Both the position numbers and the translations under genes were made by a program. From Massilia solisilvae (lineage in GTDB: Bacteria; Pseudomonadota; Gammaproteobacteria; Burkholderiales; Burkholderiaceae_D): DNA of 64,000 nucleotides. The stretch is from contig NZ_JANUGV010000007.1 of assembly GCF_024753215.1 (NCBI RefSeq), forward strand, positions 62,001 to 126,000. Direction: 5' to 3'. The notes under the pieces are model-generated. The model searched no databases. It saw only the letters and a program-made list of their open reading frames with translations, and was not told the origin of the DNA. This document shows, one piece after another, positions 54,434 to 63,781 of this stretch; the first letter of the stretch is position 1, and every line of letters starts with the position of its first letter.

Positions 54434-55012
54434 ATGGGCAAGAACCGACTCGAAGCCTTCAGCGACGGCGTCATTGCCATCCTCATCACGATCCTGGTGC
54501 TGGAATTGAAGATCCCGCATGGCGCGGACCTGGCCGCGCTTGCGCCGCTGTGGCCGGTCTTCCTGAGCTACGTTCTCAGCTTCATCTATCTCGGTATCTA
54601 CTGGAACAACCACCATCACTTGATGCACGCGGTTCGCGAAATTGGCGGCGGCGTGCTGTGGGCAAACCTGCACTTGCTGTTCTGCCTCTCGCTCATTCCC
54701 TTCGTAACCGCATGGATGGGCGAAAACCACTTTGCCACGATCCCAGTCGCCGCCTACGGCATCGTGCTGTTCATGTGCGCAATGGCGTACAGCCTGCTGG
54801 TGCGCTGCCAGATTCGCTACCACGGCGGAAACCGGGAGCTCGCAGCGGCGATCGGCACCGATGCCAAGGGTTGGGCCTCGATTGTGCTTTACCTTGCCGG
54901 CGTTGCGCTGTCCTTCGTCCAGCCCTGGCTTGGCTTTGCAGTCTATATCGGCGTTGCCCTGATGTGGCTGATCCCCGACCGCCGGATCGAAAAACGCCTC
55001 GCACACGAATAG
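54434..55012 (+). CDS. TMEM175-type potassium channel family protein
   Basis: A 192-residue membrane protein with six predicted helices. The N-terminal NRLEAFSDGVIAI matches the RxxxFSD signature of TMEM175 (DUF1211) channels, whose bacterial members form K+-conducting tetramers. The pore-lining first helix (IAILITILVLELKIP) keeps the isoleucine/leucine constriction. The next conserved block is IYWNNHHHLMH. It is possibly read through from ruvB, but a biological link is unlikely. Confidence 0.88.
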   Translation: MGKNRLEAFSDGVIAILITILVLELKIPHGADLAALAPLWPVFLSYVLSFIYLGIYWNNHHHLMHAVREIGGGVLWANLHLLFCLSLIPFVTAWMGENHFATIPVAAYGIVLFMCAMAYSLLVRCQIRYHGGNRELAAAIGTDAKGWASIVLYLAGVALSFVQPWLGFAVYIGVALMWLIPDRRIEKRLAHE

Positions 55013-55155
55013 CTTGGCGGCGCTCGCGTCCGTCCATGCTCGGTACCGCCCGGTCCCGGCAACTCTGCCAATAATCGTGTCTTCGGGTTACTTCCCTGTG
55101 CTAAGATAAGCTTGCCCTAATGCAATATTTCTGACATTTCTGGAAAGGATCAAGC

Positions 55156-56391
55156 TTGAAACCGTTCACCATCGTGCTCGCGAGCGCGCTTGCGCTCACT
55201 TCGGCCCAGTCTGCGTTTGCCGACGTGCCGGTTGCCACCTCGGGGGCGCCGATCAATGTCGGCGCCGAGGGCATCAAGAAAACGGTTCAGGCCAAGAACT
55301 GGAAGGTGAACCTGGACTCGCCGAACAAGATCGGCACGGTGACCCGGGGGGTTTTCTGCACTGGCGCGACTGACTTCGCCTATACCGCCACCTATGATCG
55401 CTATTTTGCCGGTCAAGTGGGCAAGGTGTTCCGGGAGAAGTCGCTTGCGCTCGGTTACCCCAAGTTTGGCGGCAGCGACTCCGCTTTTGCCGACGCTTCC
55501 AATTCCAGCGCCGACTTCCGCCTCGGCTTCTCGCTGATGGACATAAGCCAGAATATCTGCATCAGCGGCACCGAAGCCAGCGGCAGTGGCAAGGTCACCC
55601 TGCGGGCGGAGTTGTTCTCGAACAAGCTGCAGAAGGTGATTTACTCGCGCACCATCGAAGGCGCGTTTTCGTCCGAGAACAAGATCAAGTTAGATGCATT
55701 TGTCGATACGATGATCGGCAACGCGCTGGATGCCATGTTCGCTGACCAGAAGTATGTCAACAGCTTCCGCGACAATGCCGTTGTGGTGTCCGACGCCCCG
55801 ACCGACCTGATCCAGGTGAAGAACGGTGCCCGGCCCAGCGAGAAGGTGACCAAGGATTCCAAGGGCATCCTCAGCGCGGTGGTGACCATTGTGACCGCCA
55901 GCGGCAGTGGTACCGGTTTTTACATCGGCCGCGACGGTTACGTGATCACCAATCACCACGTGGTGGGCGACTCCAAGTACGTGAAGGTGAAACTGGCGAA
56001 TGGTTATGCCGTGCCGGGCGAAGTCGTGCGCAAGAACGCGGCGCGCGATGTCGCCCTGATCAAGACCGACCTCGAGCCGCCGACGGCGCTGTTTATCCGC
56101 ACGACGGCCACGAAGGTGGGGGAGGAAGTGTTTGCCGTGGGCTCGCCGTTCGGGGAGCAGCTGAGCAACACCGTCACGCGCGGCATCCTGAGCGGCGAAC
56201 GTACGATGAACGACCAGAAGTTCATCCAGAGCGATGTCGCGATCAACCCCGGCAACAGCGGCGGGCCGTTGGTGGACGCCGACGGCGGGCTCATCGCCGT
56301 CGCCGACCTGAAGCGCAAGGACGCCAGCGGTATCGGCCTGTTCATCCCGATCAGCGAAGTGCTGGAGAAACTCGGGCTGAGCATCCAGTAA
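55156..56391 (+). CDS. Secreted trypsin-like serine protease with unassigned N-terminal domain
   Basis: A 411-residue exported protein. The start is TTG (MKPFTIVLAS...), with GGAAAGGA upstream; a signal peptide covers about 1-22. The C-terminal domain (about 235-411) is an HtrA-like trypsin fold with the triad H268 (TNHHVV), D298 (ARDVALIK) and S368 (NPGNSGGP). Unlike DegP/DegS no PDZ domain follows. Residues ~23-230 contain no domain I recognise; they have cysteines in FCTGATD and NICISGTE that may pair. It may process envelope proteins; the target is unknown. Confidence 0.85.
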   Translation: MKPFTIVLASALALTSAQSAFADVPVATSGAPINVGAEGIKKTVQAKNWKVNLDSPNKIGTVTRGVFCTGATDFAYTATYDRYFAGQVGKVFREKSLALGYPKFGGSDSAFADASNSSADFRLGFSLMDISQNICISGTEASGSGKVTLRAELFSNKLQKVIYSRTIEGAFSSENKIKLDAFVDTMIGNALDAMFADQKYVNSFRDNAVVVSDAPTDLIQVKNGARPSEKVTKDSKGILSAVVTIVTASGSGTGFYIGRDGYVITNHHVVGDSKYVKVKLANGYAVPGEVVRKNAARDVALIKTDLEPPTALFIRTTATKVGEEVFAVGSPFGEQLSNTVTRGILSGERTMNDQKFIQSDVAINPGNSGGPLVDADGGLIAVADLKRKDASGIGLFIPISEVLEKLGLSIQ

Positions 56392-56525
56392 GGCTGACGG
56401 TCGGCGTTCCCCTGGCGCTGGCCGTGGCGCATGACAGTTGTCATGCCAAAGTCATGGCACCTGCCTCTGCCGCCTTCTCGTTGTGTTCGCGATACTGATC
56501 GCATCGAACACAACGAGAGGGAAAC

Positions 56526-58328
56526 ATGACCAAGACTGCTTTGAAAGCGCTGGCGCTCGCCGCCGGCATCACCTGCGCCGCCGCCCAGGCTTCGACCACT
56601 CTGGTGCAGGACGCGCGCGTCTTCGATGGCAAGTTCGCGCACGAGCACCGATCGGTGCTGGTGGTCGATGGCGTCATCGCCGACGCCGATTACCACGGCG
56701 CTGCCCCCGCCGGCGCCCGCATCGTGAGCGGCAAGGGACGCACGCTGCTGCCCGGCCTGATCGACTCGCACGTGCACGCCTACCGCCACTTCGAGCTGCC
56801 GCTCCTGTTTGGCGTCACCACCGAAGTGGACATGTTCACCTCCGTCCAGGCCATGCAGCAGACCACGAAGGCGATGGCGGCGGGGACCAACCGCGACAAG
56901 GCCGACTTCTTCTCTGCCGGGACGCTGGTCACGGCGCCCGGCGGCCACGGCACCGAATACGGCTTTCAGATCCCGACGCTCGCCAACGGCGCAAACGCGC
57001 AGGCTTTTGTGGACGCGCGCATCGCCGAGGGCTCGCACTTCATCAAGGTCGTGATGGAGGATGGCTACGGAGAGCACAAGTTCAACAGCCTGGACCGCGC
57101 AACCGTCAAGGCCGTCATCGACGCTGCTCACCGCCGCGGCAAGCTGGCCGTCGTCCATATCAGCACGCTGGCCAATGCACGCGCCGCTCTGGAAGCGGGC
57201 GCCGACGGCCTCGCGCACCTTTTCCCCGGCAAGTCGATCAGCGCAGAAGATGTCGACAGCCTCGCCCAGCTCGCGCAGGCCAAGGGTGCGTTCGTGATCC
57301 CGACCTTCACGGTCCTGGAGAGCATCGCGGGCCTCAAACCGCGGGACGTGATGGACGAGCCCTCGTTCGCGGGCCTGCTGAACAAGGAACAGCGCGCCAC
57401 GCTCGAGGAGGGTTATCGCAACGTGCCGGTGCCGCAGCTGATGACCGCGCCCAAGATGGTTACGGCCGCGTTGCGCAAGGCCGGCGTGCCAGTCCTGGCC
57501 GGCACCGACGCCGGCAATCCGGGCACGCAGTACGGCATCAGCCTGCACCACGAGATGGCCGCGCTGGTGGATGCCGGCCTGACGCCGCGTGAAGCATTGG
57601 TGGCGGCAACCAGCGGCCCGGCCTCCGCATTCAAGCTGGGCAAGCGCGGCCAGGTCGCCAACGGCTACAAGGCCGACCTGGTGCTGGTCGAGGGCGACCC
57701 GCTCACCGATATCGGCGCTACACGCCACATTGTCGAGGTGTGGAAGGACGGCGAAAGCACGACGGCATTGCGCGACCAGCAGCGCGCGCATGTCGCGCAG
57801 GAGCAGCAGGCACGGGGCACGCCGCTGGCGCTGCCGGCCGATGGGCGCATCAGCCTTGTGCGCGACGGTAAACTGGCCAGCCCCTTCGGCGTCGGCTGGA
57901 TGCCTTCGGAGGACCGCATGATGGGCGGCCGCTCCAGCGTCAAGCTGGCCACGTCCGAATCGAATGGGGGCGCGCTCATCGCAGTCGATGCCAAGGTCGA
58001 GCCGGGCTTCGCGTTCCCGTGGGCCGGAGCCGGGTTCATGCCGGGTGCGCAGCCGATGCGGCCTGCGAACCTGTCCGGCGCGAACGCGATCGCATTTCGC
58101 GTGCGCGGCGACGGCCAGCGCTACCAGCTGACGATGCTGTGGCAAGGCGCGAGCATTCCACGCGGCGTGCCGTTCGAGGCTGGCAGCGAGTGGACCGATG
58201 TGACCATCCCGTTCAGCCGCTTCGACGGCATCGATCCGGCGGCGCTGCTCATGATAGGATTCAACGCCGGTCCCAAGCCGGGCAGCTATCACTTCGAAAT
58301 CGCCGACGTGCGCCTGGTCCGCCAATGA
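56526..58328 (+). CDS. Secreted amidohydrolase fused to a CIA30-like domain
   Basis: A 600-residue exported protein with a signal peptide (about 1-23). Residues ~25-415 are an amidohydrolase barrel: H82/H84 in DSHVHAY, the likely carbamylated Lys in HFIKVVMED, metal His in AVVHIS and GLAHLFP, and catalytic Asp in LAGTDAGNPG. Residues ~430-600 match the CIA30/galactose-binding-like fold (DRMMGGRSSV, then FRVRGDGQRYQLT). The protein would act in the periplasm, possibly as a prolidase- or imidazolonepropionase-like enzyme. It is followed 30 bp later by the DesK/DesR-type genes. Confidence 0.85.
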   Translation: MTKTALKALALAAGITCAAAQASTTLVQDARVFDGKFAHEHRSVLVVDGVIADADYHGAAPAGARIVSGKGRTLLPGLIDSHVHAYRHFELPLLFGVTTEVDMFTSVQAMQQTTKAMAAGTNRDKADFFSAGTLVTAPGGHGTEYGFQIPTLANGANAQAFVDARIAEGSHFIKVVMEDGYGEHKFNSLDRATVKAVIDAAHRRGKLAVVHISTLANARAALEAGADGLAHLFPGKSISAEDVDSLAQLAQAKGAFVIPTFTVLESIAGLKPRDVMDEPSFAGLLNKEQRATLEEGYRNVPVPQLMTAPKMVTAALRKAGVPVLAGTDAGNPGTQYGISLHHEMAALVDAGLTPREALVAATSGPASAFKLGKRGQVANGYKADLVLVEGDPLTDIGATRHIVEVWKDGESTTALRDQQRAHVAQEQQARGTPLALPADGRISLVRDGKLASPFGVGWMPSEDRMMGGRSSVKLATSESNGGALIAVDAKVEPGFAFPWAGAGFMPGAQPMRPANLSGANAIAFRVRGDGQRYQLTMLWQGASIPRGVPFEAGSEWTDVTIPFSRFDGIDPAALLMIGFNAGPKPGSYHFEIADVRLVRQ

Positions 58329-58358
58329 CCCGCAACGGCAAGAACAACGATAAGCACA

Positions 58359-59462
58359 ATGAACACCATACAGCGTATCCTCAAGGGGCCGTGGATTCCG
58401 CCCGAGTTCGGCAAGATGCCGTACATGTGGCTCTTCTCCCTGTGTTTCGTCTGGTGGAAGTACCTGTACGTCGTGCCAGACAGGACGGAGGTGCTGCTGA
58501 TTGCACTGACCACGCTGCTGTTCTTGCCAATCTATTTGCATAGCTTCTGGGTTGAACGGGAACGCGCGCTCTTGTATGTGGCGCTTGCCAGCGCGCTGGC
58601 CACGATCTGGGCTTTCTACAACTTCTCGAACCTCTTCATCTTTGCCGGCGCCATGTGCGCGCGTGTGCAGCCGCAGCGCAGGGCATACCAGACGCTGGCA
58701 GCGGTGATGGCGGTTGCGGTGGCCGCCGGGCTGTTGCTGGCACGGGAGCGCCTGTTCTACTTCATGCCGTTGCTGGTCGTTGGTCTGCCGGTCGGCATTG
58801 CGGCGATCTCGGAAGCCAGCTTGCGGCGCACCCGCCAGGCGCTGTTGCGCAAGCAGGAAGAGGTCGAGCACCTGGCCCGCATCGCCGAGCGCGAGCGCAT
58901 CTCGCGCGATCTGCACGACCTGCTTGGCCATTCGCTGTCGATGATCGCGTTGAAAGCGGAATTGGCGGGCAAGCTGGCCGAGCGCGACGTGGCGGCCTGC
59001 CGCAGCGAGATCCATGATATCGAGACCGCTGCGCGCAAGGCGCTGTCCGAGGTGCGCGCGGCGGTGACCGGCTACCGCCAGAGCGGACTGGCCAGCGCGC
59101 TGGCGAGCGCCCGTGCCAGCCTGGCTGCGGCCAACGTCGAACTGCATGAAGAGGTGCAGCGCCTGGCGCTGCCCCCGGCGAAGGAGCACGTGCTGGCGCT
59201 GGCCCTGCGCGAAGCGGTCACGAATGTGGTGCGGCACGCCCAGGCGAACCGCTGCCGGCTGGCGCTGGCGGAAGAAGACGGCATGGCAGTGCTGCGCGTG
59301 GCCGACGACGGCGCGCGCGTGCGGGAGGCCACGGACCTCAAGCGCGGCAATGGCCTGACGGGCATGCACGAGCGCGCGGCGGCTGCCGGCGGTTCGCTGT
59401 CGATTACCGCCGGTCCGGGCACCACGCTCGAACTGCGCCTGCCTTTGGGAGAACCTGCATGA
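58359..59462 (+). CDS. DesK-type sensor histidine kinase
   Basis: A 367-residue kinase. About five membrane helices (roughly 20-155) precede a coiled linker and the HisKA_3 dimerisation domain with H186 in SRDLHDLLGHSLS. The ATPase domain (about 270-365) has LREAVTNVVRHAQ (N box) and NGLTGMHERA (G box). DesK proteins sense membrane fluidity or envelope stress with their helices. It overlaps its regulator by ATGA and follows the amidohydrolase gene by 30 bp. Confidence 0.92.
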   Translation: MNTIQRILKGPWIPPEFGKMPYMWLFSLCFVWWKYLYVVPDRTEVLLIALTTLLFLPIYLHSFWVERERALLYVALASALATIWAFYNFSNLFIFAGAMCARVQPQRRAYQTLAAVMAVAVAAGLLLARERLFYFMPLLVVGLPVGIAAISEASLRRTRQALLRKQEEVEHLARIAERERISRDLHDLLGHSLSMIALKAELAGKLAERDVAACRSEIHDIETAARKALSEVRAAVTGYRQSGLASALASARASLAAANVELHEEVQRLALPPAKEHVLALALREAVTNVVRHAQANRCRLALAEEDGMAVLRVADDGARVREATDLKRGNGLTGMHERAAAAGGSLSITAGPGTTLELRLPLGEPA

Positions 59463-60064
59463 TCCGAGTACTGATTGCCGAAGACCAGACGCTGGTGCTG
59501 GGCGCGCTGGCCGCGCTGCTCAAGCTGGAATCGGACATCGACGTGGTCGGCACCGCCAGCAACGGCAAGGACGCGCTGGCGCTGTGCCGCCAGCTGCTTC
59601 CGGACATTGTGTTGACCGACGTGGAAATGCCGCAGATGACGGGCCTGGAGCTGGCCATCCAGCTGGCCGACGAAGGGTTCGCGAGCAAGGTCATGATCCT
59701 GACCACGTTTGCCCGCAGCGGTTACCTGCGCCGCGCGATGGCCGCCGGGGTGCGCGGCTACCTGCTCAAGGACGCGCCGGCCGACACGCTCGCCGCCGCG
59801 ATTCGTCAAGTGCAGGCCGGCGGCCGCGCCATTGCGCCCGAGCTGGCGCTGGAGAGCTGGAACGCGGGCCAGGACCCGCTGTCGGACCGCGAGCGCCAGG
59901 TGCTGCGGCTGGCGGGTGAGGGCAAGACCAGCGGCGAAATCGCGAAACAGGTGCACCTGTCCGAGGGCACCGTGCGCAACTACCTGTCCGAGGCCATCAG
60001 CAAGCTCAATGCAGGCAACCGCATCGAAGCCTACCGCATGGCGCGCGACGCCGGCTGGCTCTAG
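59459..60064 (+). CDS. DesR-type response regulator (NarL/FixJ family)
   Basis: A 201-residue regulator. The receiver domain has acidic E9/D10, phospho-acceptor D54 in IVLTDVEMPQ and Lys in YLLKDAPAD. A LuxR-type helix-turn-helix ends the protein (about 137-201: LSDRERQVLRLAGEGKT, then IAKQVHLSEGTVRNYL). It pairs with the overlapping kinase. The targets are not known; the neighbouring amidohydrolase gene is a candidate by proximity. The following 142 bp show no further feature. Confidence 0.94.
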   Translation: MIRVLIAEDQTLVLGALAALLKLESDIDVVGTASNGKDALALCRQLLPDIVLTDVEMPQMTGLELAIQLADEGFASKVMILTTFARSGYLRRAMAAGVRGYLLKDAPADTLAAAIRQVQAGGRAIAPELALESWNAGQDPLSDRERQVLRLAGEGKTSGEIAKQVHLSEGTVRNYLSEAISKLNAGNRIEAYRMARDAGWL

Positions 60065-60206
60065 GCGGGAACGACTGTGGCTGGCGCGCTGCTGCGCCTG
60101 ACGCGGCACCGGCAGACCACGCCCCAGCCCCGCCGACCAGGCTCGCCGTGTACCGCACCGGCCTGCTGTCACGAACTTCGCTGTTGCAGGCCGGGGCGCT
60201 CATGCT

Positions 60207-60653
60207 CTACTGCTCCCGGACCCAGGTCTGGGTGCGGCCCAGCAGCGGGGTGCCGATGTAGCCGCGCATGTCGAGCTTCTTGCCGCCGTCCTTGAGGGTG
60301 ATCTTGGCCTTGTAGGTCTTGCCGTTCTTGGGGTCGAGCACGGTGCCGCCGCTCCAGACGTCATCGTCCTTCTTCAGGCCGTTCAGGATGGTCATGCCGA
60401 CGATCGGCTGATCCTTCAGCGCGCCTTCGCACTTGTCGCACTTGGGGTTCTGGTCTTCGCTCGGCTCGCGGAACAGCTTTTCGATCTTGCCCGAGAGCTC
60501 ACCGTTGTTCTCGGTGATGCGCACCAGCGATTTGGCTTTGCCGGTTTCGTCGTCGATGGTCTTCCATACGCCGACCGGGGAATTCGATTGCGCCCATGCC
60601 GACGGCATGGCGAGTACGGCCGCGATCAAACCTGCTTGAACGAGGGTTCGCAT
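60207..60653 (-). CDS. DUF2147 family secreted protein
   Basis: A 148-residue protein with a clear signal peptide (about 1-21, AWA cleavage). The mature domain (SPVGVWKTIDDETGKAKSLV, then GYIGTPLLGRTQTWVR at the end) is typical of DUF2147, a lipocalin-like beta barrel family. One CDKC pair near residue 71 may form a disulfide or bind metal. Function is unknown; homologues are induced by envelope or metal stress in some species. It converges on the DesR gene. Confidence 0.88.
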   Translation of the reverse strand: MRTLVQAGLIAAVLAMPSAWAQSNSPVGVWKTIDDETGKAKSLVRITENNGELSGKIEKLFREPSEDQNPKCDKCEGALKDQPIVGMTILNGLKKDDDVWSGGTVLDPKNGKTYKAKITLKDGGKKLDMRGYIGTPLLGRTQTWVREQ

Positions 60654-60784
60654 TGGATGTCTCCTGTTTTGGTTTTAGTGACAACCAGTGTAGCAAACAG
60701 TTCAGCAGACTTGATTGAGTGTGTGCAGAATTTAGAGGAAAGTCTCAGAAAGTTACGCTGACCAAACAACACCCGCACCCACAA

Positions 60785-60894
60785 AACGTCGTCCCCGCGG
60801 AGGCGGGGACCCATAGACAGCGCGCGGAACTGGCAAGCTCTGAGCAGCCGTGATGCAAGCGCAGCATGGGTCCCCGCCTGCGCGGGGACGACGG
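60785..60894. repeat. Family B inverted doublet
   Basis: Left CGTCGTCCCCGCGGAGGCGGGGACCCAT and right ATGGGTCCCCGCCTGCGCGGGGACGACG, about 48 bp apart, in the 262-bp gap between valS (3' side) and the DUF2147 gene. Confidence 0.85.
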
Positions 60895-60915
60895 GTTGAG
60901 GCTGGTTGTGTTGCT

Positions 60916-63714
60916 TTACGCTGCCGGCAGCTTGGCAAACTGCTCGCGCATCTTCTCGAGGGTGGCCGAGAAGTTGGCCAGGCGCTCTTTCTCCTGGGCC
61001 ACAACGGCTGCCGGCGCGCGGGCCACGAAGCTTTCGTTACCCAGCTTGCCGTTGCACTTGGCGATCTCGCCCTCGATGCGCGCGATCTCCTTGGACAGGC
61101 GCTCGCGCTCGGCGGCAACGTCGATCTCGACCTTGAGCATCAGCTTGGTGGTGCCGACGATCGACACGGCGGCGGGCGACTCCGGCAGCGCGTCCACGAT
61201 CTGCACTTCCGACAGCTTGCCCAGCGACTGCACGTACGGCGCAAAGCCTTCCATGCGCGCCTTGTCGTCCACATTGCCCGGCTCGACGATCAGCGGCACG
61301 CGCAGCGACGGCGCCAGCTGCATTTCGCCGCGCAGGTTGCGGGTCGCGTCGGTCAGCGCCTTGAGCTGCGCCATCCACTGCTCGGCGTTCTCGTCGATGG
61401 CCGAGGCGTCGGCAACCGGGTAGGGCTGCAGCATGATCGTCTCGCCGGATTTGCCGGCCAGCGGCGCGATCGCCTGCCACAGTGCTTCGGTGACGAACGG
61501 GATCACCGGGTGCGCCATGCGTAGCACCACCTCGAGCACGCGCAGCAGGGTGTGGCGGGTGGCGCGTTGCTGGCTTTCCGTGCCTTGCTGCACCTGGACC
61601 TTGGCCACTTCCAGGTACCAGTCGCAGTACTCGTCCCACACGAACTTGTAGATCGCGGAGGCGATGTTATCGAAGCGGTAGTCGTCAAAGCCCTTGGCCA
61701 CTTCCTGCTCGGTCCGGTTGAGCAGCGAGATGATCCAGCGGTCGGCGGCGGACAGGTCTTCCGGATTCGGCTTGCCGCAGTCCTTGCCCTCCGTGTTCAT
61801 CATCACGAAGCGGGTCGCGTTCCACAGCTTGTTGCAGAAGTTGCGGTAGCCTTCGCAGCGGCCCAGGTCGAAGTTGATGTTGCGGCCCAGCGAAGCATAG
61901 CTCGCCATCGTGAAGCGTACGGCGTCGGTGCCGAACGCCGGAATGCCCTCCGGGTACTCCTTGCGGGTGGCTTTGGCGATCTTGTCGGCGTCCTTCGGGT
62001 TCATCAGGCCGGTGGTGCGCTTGGTGACCAGCGATTCCACGTCGATGCCGTCGATCAGGTCGATCGGGTCGAGCGTGTTGCCCTTCGATTTGGACATCTT
62101 CTGGCCGCTCGAATCGCGCACCAGGCCGTGCACGTACACGGTCTCGAACGGCACCTTGCCGGTGAAGTGCGCGGTCATCATGACCATGCGCGCAACCCAG
62201 AAGAAGATGATGTCAAAGCCGGTCACCAGCACCGACGACGGCAGGAACGCGCGCAGGTCGGGCGTGTCTTGCGGCCAGCCGAGGGTGGAGAACGGCACCA
62301 GCGCCGACGAGAACCAGGTGTCGAGCACGTCCTCGTCGCGGTGCAGCGGGCCGAATTCGCCGGCCGCTTCCGCCTTGGCACGGGCTTCCTCGTCGCTGCG
62401 GGCAACGTACACGTGGCCCTTCTCGTCGTACCACGCCGGGATGCGGTGGCCCCACCACAGCTGGCGCGAGATGCACCAGTCCTGGATGTTGCCCAGCCAC
62501 TGGTTGTAGGTGGTGGTCCAGTTTTCGGGCACGAACTTGATCTCGCCGCTGGCTACTTTTTCCAGCGCCACGTCGGTGATCGACTTGCCCGGATTGAAGG
62601 TGCCTTCCGGCGCCGGCTTGGACATCGCCACGAACCACTGGTCGGTCAGCATCGGCTCGATGATGACGTTGGTGCGGTCGCCGCGCGGCACCATCAGCTT
62701 GTGCGGCTTGACCTGCTCCAGGAAGCCCTGCGCTTCCAGGTCGGCCACGATCTGCTTGCGCGCGGCAAAGCGGTCCAGGCCGCGGTACTGTTCCGGCGCG
62801 TTGTCGTTGATCTTCGCGTCCAGCGTGAACACGTTGATCATCGGCAGATTGTGGCGCTGGCCCAGCGCGTAGTCGTTAAAGTCGTGCGCCGGCGTGATCT
62901 TCACGCAGCCGGTACCGAATTCCTTGTCCACGTACGAGTCGGCCACGATCGGCACTTCGCGGCCGGTCAGCGGCAGCCTGATCATCTTGCCGTGCAGCGG
63001 CTGATAACGCTCGTCGGTCGGGTCCACCGCCACGGCCACGTCACCGAGCATCGTTTCAGGACGGGTGGTGGCCACGGTGATCGAGCCGCTGCCATCGGCC
63101 AGCGGGTAGCGGATGTACCACATCGAGCCGTCTTCTTCTTCCGACACCACTTCCAGGTCGGAGACGGCGGTGCCCAGTTTCGGGTCCCAGTTCACCAGGC
63201 GCTTGCCGCGGTAGATCAGGCCTTGCTCGTACAGGCGCACGAACACTTCCGCCACCACTTCCGAGCGCGTTTCATCCATCGTGAAGTATTCGCGGCTCCA
63301 GTCGGCAGATGCCCCAAGGCGGCGCATCTGGCCGGTGATGGTGTTGCCGGACTTTTCCTTCCACTCCCAGACGCGCTTGACGAATTCCTCGCGGCCCAGG
63401 TCGTGGCGCGAGATCTTTTGTGCGTCGAGCTGGCGCTCCACCACGATCTGGGTGGCGATACCGGCGTGGTCGGTGCCCGGGATCCAGGCCGTGTTATGGC
63501 CGCGCATGCGGTAGTAGCGGGTCAGGCCATCCATGATGGTCTGGTTGAACGCGTGGCCCATGTGCAGGGTGCCCGTCACGTTCGGTGGCGGCAGCTGGAT
63601 GCTGAACGAAGGCTTGGACGGATCGGTGGTGCCGGTGAAGTAACCGCGCTTTTCCCACTCGCTGCGCCAGAACTGTTCAATGTCGGCTGGCTCGAAAGAC
63701 TTGGCTAATTCCAT
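60916..63714 (-). CDS. valS: Valyl-tRNA synthetase
   Basis: A 932-residue class I synthetase. It has the HIGH motif as PPPNVTGTLHMGH near residue 43, the CP1 editing domain (about 190-350, TTRPETMLGD), the KMSKS loop GQKMSKSKGN (about 545), the anticodon-binding domain and a C-terminal coiled coil (about 870-932). Length is normal. It is transcribed alone; a TATAAT box on the minus strand lies about 32 bp before the ATG (63747-63752). Confidence 0.98.
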   Translation of the reverse strand: MELAKSFEPADIEQFWRSEWEKRGYFTGTTDPSKPSFSIQLPPPNVTGTLHMGHAFNQTIMDGLTRYYRMRGHNTAWIPGTDHAGIATQIVVERQLDAQKISRHDLGREEFVKRVWEWKEKSGNTITGQMRRLGASADWSREYFTMDETRSEVVAEVFVRLYEQGLIYRGKRLVNWDPKLGTAVSDLEVVSEEEDGSMWYIRYPLADGSGSITVATTRPETMLGDVAVAVDPTDERYQPLHGKMIRLPLTGREVPIVADSYVDKEFGTGCVKITPAHDFNDYALGQRHNLPMINVFTLDAKINDNAPEQYRGLDRFAARKQIVADLEAQGFLEQVKPHKLMVPRGDRTNVIIEPMLTDQWFVAMSKPAPEGTFNPGKSITDVALEKVASGEIKFVPENWTTTYNQWLGNIQDWCISRQLWWGHRIPAWYDEKGHVYVARSDEEARAKAEAAGEFGPLHRDEDVLDTWFSSALVPFSTLGWPQDTPDLRAFLPSSVLVTGFDIIFFWVARMVMMTAHFTGKVPFETVYVHGLVRDSSGQKMSKSKGNTLDPIDLIDGIDVESLVTKRTTGLMNPKDADKIAKATRKEYPEGIPAFGTDAVRFTMASYASLGRNINFDLGRCEGYRNFCNKLWNATRFVMMNTEGKDCGKPNPEDLSAADRWIISLLNRTEQEVAKGFDDYRFDNIASAIYKFVWDEYCDWYLEVAKVQVQQGTESQQRATRHTLLRVLEVVLRMAHPVIPFVTEALWQAIAPLAGKSGETIMLQPYPVADASAIDENAEQWMAQLKALTDATRNLRGEMQLAPSLRVPLIVEPGNVDDKARMEGFAPYVQSLGKLSEVQIVDALPESPAAVSIVGTTKLMLKVEIDVAAERERLSKEIARIEGEIAKCNGKLGNESFVARAPAAVVAQEKERLANFSATLEKMREQFAKLPAA

Positions 63715-63746
63715 GGTGGTGGCGTCTAAATTTGGCGAAAAGAACC

Positions 63747-63752
63747 ATTATA
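63747..63752 (-). promoter_or_regulatory. Candidate -10 box of valS
   Basis: TATAAT on the minus strand, 32 bp upstream of the valS ATG. No clear -35 hexamer at standard spacing. Confidence 0.45.
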
Positions 63753-63781
63753 GATGACCGGCCGGAAGGTCGGTTGCCTGC

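Noticed and set aside
56004..59369. A 1121-codon frame antisense to the protease, amidohydrolase and kinase genes
   Set aside because: Spans three clear genes on the other strand and has low-complexity His/Arg-rich composition.
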